This document shows, one piece after another, positions 1-7,435 of a DNA stretch of 18,826 bases (the stretch's first letter is position 1; each line of letters starts with the position of its first letter). The stretch lies in assembly GCA_905221605.1 (NCBI GenBank), contig CAJNDS010002599.1:328460-347285 (forward strand), read 5' to 3'. The stretch is from Symbiodinium natans (taxonomy: Eukaryota; Sar; Dinophyceae; Suessiales; Symbiodiniaceae). The translations under genes were made by a program, and so were the position numbers. The notes beneath the pieces were generated by a model. It was not told the origin of the DNA. It was given only the letters and a program-made list of their open reading frames with translations, and made no database searches.

Positions 1-199
1 GTACCCCAAAGGCCGAATCTTTCAGCCTGACCACGTAATATTAAATAGGAGCAGCGCGAATCCCTGGAACCCTGGAACCCTTAAGCCTTAAGCCCTGAAT
101 CTTCGACGCTTTGGGCCTCAGGTTGGAACCTGTATAACGTACCTGCAGCTCCTTAGATTCCCAAGTCTCCAAACTCCTGGGAACCCTAAACTCCTGGGA

Positions 200-295
200 A
201 CCCTAAGCCCTAAACCCTAAACCCTAAACCCCAAACCCTACACCCTAAACCCTAAACCCTAAACCCTAAACCCTAAACCCTAAACCCCTAAACCC
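200..295 (+). repeat. Telomere-type array, CCCTAAA orientation
   Basis: About a dozen heptamers CCCTAAA with a few variants (CCCTAAG, CCCCAAA, CCCTACA, CCCCTAAA). This is the C-strand orientation, as at the left end of a chromosome. Confidence 0.93.
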
Positions 296-347
296 ATCAT
301 CCTGTGACACCTGTGTCAGGTGCATCAGGGTGAGGCTCTGGGGAGAA

Positions 348-428
348 ATGGAGCTCATCTACGCGAACAAGTACATGGACATTGCCATGGCGATTCTCGG
401 ATCGATGGGTTCGGGGTTTGGGGTTTAG
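348..428 (+). other. Short coding-like stretch between two telomere arrays
   Basis: The spacer between the inverted arrays reads in frame from about 303 (CDTC...) through an ATG at 348 to a TAG at 426-428 inside the G-rich array. The product begins MELIYANKYMDIAMAILGSM, with GC-rich third positions and ordinary amino acid composition, unlike translated heptamer repeats. It is too short to identify. It may be an exon remnant or chance. Confidence 0.2.
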
Positions 429-494
429 GGTTTAGGGTTTAGGGTCTAGGGTTTAGGGTTTAGGGTATAGGGTCCAGGGTTTAGGGTTTAGGGT
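413..494 (+). repeat. Telomere-type array, TTTAGGG orientation
   Basis: Heptamers TTTAGGG with variants (TCTAGGG, TATAGGG, TCCAGGG) in the opposite orientation to the array at 200-295, across a spacer of about 117 bp. Confidence 0.93.
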
Positions 495-1090
495 AGCCCT
501 GGGATACAATACGAACAAGAACCTTGAAACATCTCCCCAGCAGCTCAACTGCAAGACCGTGCGACAACGACCCTCCTTCCGCAACAATCATGGGTTCCCC
601 ACGTTGCCGCCATAACTCAGGCCATGTAGAATCAAGCCTGATTAAGGGTATTCAGGGGGAACCTAGGGGGGGATAGTATAGTAGGGGAACCGATGAAACA
701 ATAAACCCTAAACCCGAAACCCTACAAAGCTGTAGACTCGGATCCTAGATTGAGAGTGCAGGTAGAGGTGGGGGCGGCAGTGGATCTGCCGGTGTAAACA
801 AGGGTTGTCAAACTCAGGCTCCTCCTACTAGATGCTCGGGTTTAGGGTGTAGGGTTTAGGGTTTGAGTTCGCAACACGCGGCCTTTTAGCTGAAGTCTTA
901 CAAAGCCACAAATACCACCTTCCACCCTCAGCCCTCACCCCCAAACCCCCCCAAACCCGAAAAGCCCGAAACCCCCCTAACGAACCCTCAACCCTCAACC
1001 CCACAAATCCCTGAACCCTGAGCCAGAACCCTACCTCTAACCCCCCGGAAAATCTCCACCCGCGGCGCCTCAGCCCTGAAACCCAGGCGT

Positions 1091-1195
1091 TGCTTCGAGC
1101 TCTCTGAAAAGGTCGAGAAATCGCAAAAGAACTTTGTGGACCGGAAGATTCTCAAATTCTTCACGTTGGCCGTCTCAGTGGCTCTCCTAGGAGGG
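1091..1195 (+). other. Possible exon remnant, unidentified
   Basis: One frame reads CFELSEKVEKSQKNFVDRKI and then a hydrophobic LKFFTLAVSVALLGG before running into G-rich repeat and a TAG at 1250-1252. The composition is protein-like and differs from the surrounding repeat translations. There is no start codon and no recognised family. Short exons are common in dinoflagellate genes, but no splice sites could be assigned. Confidence 0.2.
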
Positions 1196-1496
1196 AGTGG
1201 GGTTGAGGGTCTGGGGTTCAGGGGCTTTTGGGTTGCGGGGTTAGGGTGTTAGACGCGTTTTGGGTTTGAGGGTTCTTGGATGGGGGGGAGTCTTTGTGGT
1301 GGCTCTTCCCCCTTGCATGGCATGGGAAACCTGCCAGATATTCCGAAGCCCCTTCCGCCTTGCGTCTGAATCGCTACACCCAAAAGCCGAAAACCTAAAT
1401 GTCGAATCCACGGATGGGTTCTGGTCCTGCCTAAACCCCATAAGTCCGAAGAGCCCCAATTACAAACCACCCGAAACCGAACGTCACGCAGTACCT

Positions 1497-1592
1497 GCCT
1501 ACTCCACCGCGGGCTTCTTTGTAGACCTGGCGCACAAGCTGTGGGCCATCCTGGTGTTTCTGGTGCTTGGTCCACTCTGCAAGGGCCTATAA
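1497..1592 (+). other. Possible exon remnant with hydrophobic segment
   Basis: The last 32 codons of a 110-codon frame read like protein: YSTAGFFVDLAHKLWAILVF then LVLGPLCKGL and a stop. The upstream part of the same frame follows Pro/Lys-rich repeat DNA and is not convincing. A single membrane-spanning helix is possible. It may belong with the stretch at 1091-1195, but no link can be shown. Confidence 0.2.
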
Positions 1593-2902
1593 GTTTACAG
1601 GGCTTAGGGTTTACAAGTCCCACGTACAACGCAAGGAGCGATATAGTGGGGACCTTTTCGAGCCTGCCCAAAGATGTACCTTTGATGGATGTTCGGATAG
1701 ATGATAGAACATCATCTAACCAAATCTGACCCAATATCTACTATAGCGTATTGGAATGCAATGTACGGTGACCCAACATAATATCGTATGGTATCAACTC
1801 GTTAGAAAAAAAATATATATATATACATATACATATTCATGAAGTCCGTAATTTAACAATCTGTATCACCCTGTTCTCAGATAGGGTTTCTTCGGGTCAG
1901 ATGCATGTGGAGAACATGACAAGTAGGTCCTACGGCTAAGAACTTCACCGGGACCCTTATTCCCCTTTTTAGGGGGTATTCTGGCCCCAAAATCTCACCC
2001 GATGATGCCAAAAAGGGTGCTCGGTTGACCCAAACAGTTTGACAACTTTGTGGGTTCCTTCTCGCCCCCGCCTACCGCTCCTATTCAGCCTAGAAGCCCT
2101 GAACCTTAAACGTGCCCTAGTAGCCCTAAACCCTAAACCTTAGAACCCAAATAAACCTTCTAAGCCTAAACCCTAAACTCTAAAAGGTTGGGTTTCGGCA
2201 CTGTGCTTGTGCACCCCCAGCTGCGGGGGTGTGGACCAGGAGTTGTTTATGCTAAGACTGTTAAGGCTGTCGCAAAATTGCCCTGCCCAGCCCTAGAACG
2301 CCCTTAAGCTCTTGAACATTAAGCCCCTCTGAATCCTAATCCCTTGGAGCCCCAAGCCCTGAACAGCCTTGCGCCTCTTACTCCCTTAACTAAGACCCTT
2401 CAGACCTTAAACGCTTTAACCCTCTGTACACCCCAAACCCCTCGAGCCCGCATCCCCTGTACCCCCCACACCCTAAGCTCCCAAGACAACAAGCAAGTCG
2501 AAAATCGCGTGAACCTGCAGTTTTGATTTGGATTATACATTTCAAGGCTTAGGGGCGCCCGACTTTCTCAAGCCAGCACCAGCAAGCTCAGAACAAGTGG
2601 AACACTAAACCGGCCTGGTGCTCCCGCGACACGAAACGCAAAGTATGCTGTCTGCACTGCCCCTTCTTGAAAAAGCAAGTTTTTCAAACGCATTCAGGCT
2701 TTGGGGCTTGCGGTTCGGGGCTTTGGGGTTCACATTTGTGGGTTTGGGGTTCGACAACCGGCCCTACGTTCCTACACATTCACATGGCCTTTCTTAGACC
2801 TTTTTCAGGGCCGCCACATCTGAACCTTTCCCGCCTTTGTCGTGTAGGCCTTTCTGTGGGCAGAAACGCTGCTGACAGATCAGCCACTGCCGGTTGCATA
2901 AG

Positions 2903-2957
2903 AAACCCTAAACCCTAAGCCCTAAACCCTAAACCCTAAACCCTAAACCCTAAACCC
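2903..2957 (+). repeat. Telomere-type array, CCCTAAA orientation
   Basis: Seven to eight heptamers, nearly perfect, ending just before the palindrome at 2971-2990. Confidence 0.92.
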
Positions 2958-2970
2958 AATGTTCAACTTA

Positions 2971-2990
2971 GCACCTGCAGCTGCAGGTGC
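2971..2990. repeat. Perfect 20-bp palindrome
   Basis: The sequence is GCACCTGCAG followed by its exact reverse complement CTGCAGGTGC. It lies between a CCCTAAA array and a TTTAGGG array, so the whole 2903-3127 block could snap back into a long hairpin. A related hairpin, CACCCCC-AGCTGC-GGGGGTG, is at 2212-2231. Confidence 0.9.
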
Positions 2991-3039
2991 CTCTAAGCTT
3001 GGGCGTTGGAAAGTGGGCCCCTGAGCCTCGACTGGAGGA

Positions 3040-3127
3040 TTTAGGGGGTTAGGGTTTAGGGTTTAGGATTTTGAGGGTTTAGGGTTTAGGGTTTAGTTTT
3101 CAGGGTTTAGGGTTTAGGGTTTTAGGG
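3040..3127 (+). repeat. Telomere-type array, TTTAGGG orientation
   Basis: Heptamers TTTAGGG with small interruptions (GATTTTGAGGG, GTTTTCAGGG), opposite in orientation to the array at 2903-2957. Confidence 0.92.
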
Positions 3128-3390
3128 CTAGTCACGAAATGCGGATGGGGCCGGGGGTTGAGGCGCTGAGGGCCTCAGTTTCAAAACGACCTGTTCAGTA
3201 TCAGGACCACCCAGACATCCCAAGAACATCCGGGTTGAAGAGGCCCCCGTTTGCTTTCCTGAAGTACCCTAAGCTCTCCTTAGCCCTCGAACCGAAGCCG
3301 CCCCGCAGCCTCTCAAAACCATAATCCTTAAACGCCTCTTTCTGAAGCCGTCCTTCTTGGAGTTCCCCCAAAAGGGAGGCGCGAGCTTGC

Positions 3391-3528
3391 ACCCTAAACC
3401 CTAAACCCTAACCCTAAACCCTAAACCCTAAACCCTAAACCTAAACCCTAACCCCTAACCCTGAACCCTGAACCCTGAACCCTGAAACCCTGACCCTAAC
3501 CCTAAACCCTAAACCCTAGACCCTGAAC
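3391..3528 (+). repeat. Telomere-type array, CCCTAAA orientation, degenerate
   Basis: CCCTAAA mixed with CCCTAA, CCTAAA and CCCTGAA variants over about 138 bp. The mixture of unit lengths suggests slippage and decay. Confidence 0.9.
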
Positions 3529-3724
3529 CACCCCCGAAGCAACTCCAAGGAGATCCTGCCGGCCTCGTGACGGCCCGTGCCAGACCAGTTCTTGGCCGTG
3601 CTCCTTGGTAAACCCGAGTTTCTCGATGTTGGGTCTCGGGTTTTGGGTGTTGAAGTTTTATAGGTTTATAGAATTGTATAGGGTTTGGGTCCCAAGAACT
3701 TTCGAAACGTTTCGAACGAAACGT

Positions 3725-3930
3725 GAGGGAGAGGGGGAGGGGGGGGGGGGGGGGGGGGGGAGAGGGAGGGTGTGGGAGGGGAGGGGGGAGAGGGGGAGGG
3801 GGGGAGGGGGAGGGGGGGGGGGGGGGGGGGGGGGGGGGAGGGGGGGAGGGGGAGGGGGGGGGGGGAGGGGGGGAGGGGGGGGGGGGGGAGGGGGAGGGGG
3901 GGGGAGGGTGGGGAGGGGAGGGGGGGGGAA
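3725..3930 (+). repeat. Long G/A (polypurine) low-complexity tract
   Basis: About 206 bases are almost only G with single A's; the only pyrimidines are T's at 3771, 3773 and 3909. The run 3774-3908 is pure purine and includes 27 consecutive G's at 3812-3838. Such a tract can form G-quadruplexes on this strand or triplex (H-DNA). Apparent Gly/Glu-rich or Pro-rich ORFs over it are translation artefacts. Exact length is uncertain because such runs are hard to sequence. Confidence 0.92.
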
Positions 3931-3934
3931 AGTG

Positions 3935-4261
3935 CCTTTCTGGTGGAAAATGGAGGGCTGCCCGGCACGGGTCGTCCATTTTTGAAATTGTACCCACTCG
4001 TCGAATGCAGTGCACTTGGGGGTTGTCGGCCAAAGGGCTGCGCGAAACCATCGATTTCAGTACTGAAAAATCGCCTTTTTCATTGCGGGCACGGGCAAAT
4101 CCTGGCTTCCTGGGGCTTTCCTGGCTTTTCTGGTGTAAAGTGGAGGGCTGCCCGAAACCATCGATTTCAGTACCATTTCAGTACCAATTGTGGGCACGGG
4201 CAAATCCTGGGGTCCCTTGCTGGTCCATTTTTCAAATTGTACCCACTCGTGGAATGCAGTG
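3935..4261 (+). repeat. Diverged duplicated module
   Basis: Several words occur twice in this stretch: a segment ending GTACCCACTCG at 3976-4012 and 4225-4261 (two differences in 37); GAAACCATCGATTTCAGTAC at 4044-4063 and 4154-4173; GGGCACGGGCAAATCCTGG at about 4086-4104 and 4192-4210; and AATGGAGGGCTGCCCG / AGTGGAGGGCTGCCCG at about 3949 and 4139. The order is partly shuffled, as expected from overlapping duplications. Confidence 0.85.
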
Positions 4262-4480
4262 GTTTCGGGATCCCAAAACATTGAAAAACAAAAACAAACT
4301 CTTCCTTATGAGGGTAATATAGATCAATCAATATAGTGATTATAGTCATTTAGTTAATTGGGGTTCTTAAGCAAATTGTAGCGAAGAAACAGTTCATTGG
4401 TTTCCAGATGGTGCGCTTGAACCCCTCCTGAACCCCAAACCCTACACACGTACACCTTTCGTTTAACCTTCAAACCTCTT

Positions 4481-4758
4481 CCCTAAACCCCAAATCCCAA
4501 TACCCTAAACCCCAAACCCTAAACCCTTAACCCTAAATCCTAAACCCTGGCCAAGCTCCAAACCCAAGATGGCCGAAACCCTTCACTGCTGCGCCGCTGC
4601 AAGCCCTGAAGAGTTTTTGGCGTACGGAACCCTTCGAACTGAAGCAAACCAAAACCCTAAGACCTTAAACCCTAAGCCCCTAAACCTTATAAGCCTTGAA
4701 CCCTGCACCCTAAACCCTAAACGCTAAACCCTAAACGCTAAACCCTAAACCCTAAACT
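4481..4758 (+). repeat. Scattered CCCTAAA-type repeats
   Basis: Two degenerate arrays, about 4481-4549 and 4651-4758, both in CCCTAAA orientation, with variants CCCCAAA, CCCTTAA and ACGCTAA. Further short arrays occur near 699-722, 837-863, 2108-2180, 5011-5034 and 5133-5164. Confidence 0.85.
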
Positions 4759-4821
4759 CTCAAGAAAAAATAAATAGAAATTGTATGTGGAATCATTTTG
4801 AGTTTTCCACATTTTTAAGTC

Positions 4822-4860
4822 TCCATTTTACACCAGAAAGGCCAGGAAAGCCCCAGGAAG
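4822..4860 (-). repeat. Inverted copy of 4106-4144
   Basis: The reverse complement of these 39 bases (CTTCCTGGGGCTTTCCTGGC...) matches 4106-4144 with about two differences. This ties the AT-rich block near 4790-4860 to the duplicated module upstream and marks a dispersed repeat family in both orientations. Confidence 0.85.
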
Positions 4861-5499
4861 CCCCCGAGAGGCTCCAAGTTTGGGGGGTTCTTAAGATCGA
4901 AGAGTAGCTAGGACCCGGAGTAGGTCCTCATTCCCCTCCTTTTTTTGGTTTAGGTCCTCTCAGAATCCTCTTTAAGCCAAAGAAGGGCGCCCTTGTGGGT
5001 CACCATAAAAAAAACCCTAAACCCTAACCCCCGACCCTTTAAGAACAAGGAGCAGGATTCAGGCCATTGTTTTGCAACAAGTCGGCTTCCTTTTCGTGGG
5101 TGTGGGAGCTTGAAGGTGCCAGCTGTGCTACCCCAAACCCCAAACCCTAACCCCTAACCCCAAACCCCCCCCCCCCCCCTAAAGAAAATCTGCACCATCG
5201 AACACCCTGGCAGCTTTTTTTTGCTGAGAGGCCGGGTTCTTTCTTGGAATTTACGCCCTCCTGCTTTGGCTCCGACACGTGGGGCACTACTTTGACGACG
5301 GCGATTGACCTAAGGCGGTTTAGGGGTTACAAGCCCGACCCTACTGACGGACGGAGCCCGAGAATGGCACCGGCTTCGTGCAACTCAGCCTGACTGAGCA
5401 CAAATTCACGTCGGCACAAACTTTCCGGCTTTGTTTGCACAGCTCCCTCTGCAAAAGGCGAGTGTTTAAAATGTGGCTGTGCAACAGGAGCCCATTGAT

Positions 5500-6196
5500 A
5501 CGGAGAAAAGATAGCGAGGGTTCGGGGATTCGGTTATACGAATTATTGTTTGCACCCATACAATTCGTCAGGAGACATCTACAAACTAGAGAAAGAAAGA
5601 ATTTAGTCTTCTTTAATAAAGACGATTTATGATATAATATCCTCAATTTTTACCGACAATTGATTTCGCGTGCTTTATCTCATTCTAAAAATATTCTTAT
5701 TGGCAATTTTTTGGGGAATCAATGAATTGTTCTGCTTGTTGCATGACCTTATTATTCATTATTCCTACTAATGATGGGGGAAAAATCGGGTATAATTTTA
5801 TAATTCTGACTAGGAAGAATCGATTATGAAATGGTATATTTTGATTTAGTAAATTTTTTTGACCCTCGATAAAGATAATAAATTGATTGGAAAGAAAATA
5901 TCTTAATATTACGATAATATATATATATATATTCATGGATGATATTTTTCATTTAAATGTTCTTTCGTAGTTCCAAATGATTTTGTTGGGTGAGTTTTCT
6001 TCTGGATGATATTTAATTCGTATTTCTGGGAATATAAGATTCGGATATGAATATGAAGGGATTGGATTTTTATTATACGAGATTTGTGACAATGATTTCA
6101 TATCTTAGGCCGATATGAGAGATTGAATATTCTATATTCTTTCAGATATATTAGAGGGAATGCATCGCTTCTATCGAAAGCATCGCGCACGTGTTG
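5500..6196. other. AT-rich stretch without a supportable gene
   Basis: Base composition shifts to AT-rich from about 5500 up to the insertion. It contains an (AT)n run near 5915-5931. Short frames such as SDILEGMHRFYRKHRARVE, ending at a TAG just before the LTR (about 6143-6201, plus strand), look slightly protein-like, but nothing was recognised. It resembles the AT-rich DNA on the far right and may be the same older element debris. Confidence 0.5.
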
Positions 6197-6201
6197 AATA
6201 G
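6197..6201. repeat. Target site duplication (left)
   Basis: AATAG immediately precedes the left LTR and recurs directly after the right LTR. Five bases is the usual duplication size for copia integrases. If the LTR is taken to begin one base later, the duplication becomes AATAGA. Confidence 0.85.
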
Positions 6202-6398
6202 ATTGAAGATCGGAGGGAGGCTTAAGGATCTTCGGTTGCAGGCTCACAAGGTCCTGCAGCGCAATGCGCGTTCAAGAGGCCTTTTGCTTGCCTCGAGAGT
6301 GCCATCCGGCTCTAGCTCAAGCAGGCCCATTCCCTTGAGGAGCGGGCAAAAGGAGAAAGCGTGAGTGCAGCTAGCAAGAATGCAGCGCGTTCTTCACA
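6202..6398 (-). repeat. 3' LTR of the copia element
   Basis: This copy is identical by eye over all 197 bases to the copy at 14182-14378. It contains short inverted repeats that could fold: GAAGATC at 6205-6211 with GATCTTC at 6227-6233, and AAGAA at 6376-6380 with TTCTT at 6390-6394. The pol stop codon lies about 47 bases upstream in element sense, so the 3' untranslated part before the LTR is short. Confidence 0.93.
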
Positions 6399-6430
6399 CG
6401 GGGGGCGGTTTTTTTTCGCCCGAAATTTTG
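6399..6430 (-). other. Probable polypurine-tract region, atypical
   Basis: Plus-strand priming should start just upstream of the 3' LTR. On the minus strand this stretch holds GGGCGAAAAAAAA, but a C-rich run (CCGCCCCCCG) stands between that and the LTR edge. A classical purine-only tract abutting the LTR is therefore absent. Either the A-run is used with an offset, or the element uses an unusual primer site. Confidence 0.4.
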
Positions 6431-6445
6431 TAAAGTGGGCCGGCA

Positions 6446-7435
6446 TCAGTCCGGTGTCAGTGCAGCTGTCGAAGAGGCTGCGGCTGACGTAGGCCTTGCT
6501 GTCGGGGCCTCAGGGACATTGATGACTGCGGCCAGGAGTGGTGCGGGAATGGGAGGCAAGCCAGGGATGCCCTCTATGACCTCGTTGCAGCACGTATTGC
6601 AGGGTCGGCGTCGAACAGGTACTCGATCGGTACGTTGGTTGGCACACTCGAAGCTGTGGTGGTAGACCTCGCCGAAGGGACACAAGTACACGTCGCCAAG
6701 GGTGTGGTAGCGGGCCCTGTAGTTCTGGAAACGTCGAACGTAGTCCTGTAGCGCTCGCAGTCGGTGGGCCAGATCCCGGTTGATGGCGAAGGCTTGTTCC
6801 AAGGTCACTCCTTGTCGAGCACGTTGCAAGTCTGTCTGGACATGGACGTGGGCGTTGGCAACGTGGTCGGTCTGTATGTTGACGTTGATGCCGTCGAGGT
6901 ACTGCAGGGTCTCGGTCTGGACGTCGATGTCGATGGCGTTGTCGGTCTGGACGTCGATGTCGAAGGCGTTGCGGTACTGGACGGTCTCGGTCTGGACGTC
7001 GAGGTCGATGGCGTTGTGGTACTGGACGGTCTCGGTCTGGACGTCGATGTCGATGCCGTTGTGGTATTGGATGCTCTCGGTCTGGACGTCGATGTCGATG
7101 CCGTTGCGGTACTGGATGCTCCTGGACCAGCAACGTCGACAAACTTTGACCAAGCGCTCCGGAGGGCCGCAGTACAACGTCAGAAAGCCAATGAAGAAGC
7201 ACAGAACGGTGGTCAAAGAGGCCAGCACGTCAAGCAAGACGTCGGTGTAGGGGACATGTTGGCGCATCGCAGTCTGGACCACGGCCGGGTAGAGCTCGGC
7301 GGCGGTGGTTGGTACGATGTTGGCGACCACGCTGGTGACAAAGAAAGCTGTACCAACAGCGCCTTGACCTGCGCGGGCTCTCGGCAAGGCGAACTGGTTG
7401 GCCGACTGCGCTCGTTCTTGGGCTGTCTTCTTCCT
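6446..7435 (-). other. C-terminal extension: TM, DVQTE repeats, helix, Cys/His module
   Basis: Residues 2015-2343 follow RNase H. A mildly hydrophobic stretch lies at 2040-2060 and a strong one at 2079-2103, consistent with a transmembrane helix, followed by a basic Cys pair (CRRC, 2113-2116). Then come 15-residue repeats (2120-2216), a predicted amphipathic helical stretch (about 2217-2255), and a Cys/His module: C2266, H2273, H2274, C2278, C2293, C2296, C2297 with YHHSFEC and RPCNTC. A Pro/Ala-rich tail ends the protein. Copia elements with an extra ORF after RNase H (Sireviruses, Endovirus/SIRE1 type) are known to carry env-like segments, but I see no sequence reason to equate them. Function unknown; membrane association of the polyprotein or of a released C-terminal fragment is a guess. 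Confidence 0.8.

Larger units (their letters stand above)
1..5500. other. Gene-poor, telomere-repeat-rich region
   Basis: I find no supportable gene here. Open frames are short, in conflicting frames, and mostly follow repeats. The stretch mixes CCCTAAA/TTTAGGG arrays with degenerate variants such as CCCTGAA and CCCCAAA, an (AT)n tract near 1812-1836, a 15-base C run at 5165-5179, a G/A tract at 3725-3930 and several repeat families. This is consistent with subtelomeric DNA or with interstitial telomere-like repeats spread in a large repeat-rich genome. Confidence 0.6.

Noticed and set aside
1-300. A true chromosome end at the left of the window
   Set aside because: The arrays are short, interrupted, occur in both orientations and continue as islands over 5 kb, so they are interstitial or subtelomeric.
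1919-2050. Similarity between 1919-2050 and 4886-5010 (TAGGTCCT, ATTCCCCT, GCCAAA-AAGGG words)
   Set aside because: Only short shared words with differing spacing; too weak by eye to call a repeat family.
3509-4051. Pro/Ser-rich ORF on the minus strand and Gly/Glu-rich ORFs on the plus strand
   Set aside because: They are translations of the G/A tract in all frames; no start context or conserved sequence outside the low-complexity run.
5341-5646. Overlapping ORFs of 101 and 84 codons on opposite strands
   Set aside because: Both span the border between repeat DNA and AT-rich DNA, have no recognisable features, and contradict each other.
6830-7120. CRISPR-like array
   Set aside because: The repeats are contiguous in-frame coding units without spacers.
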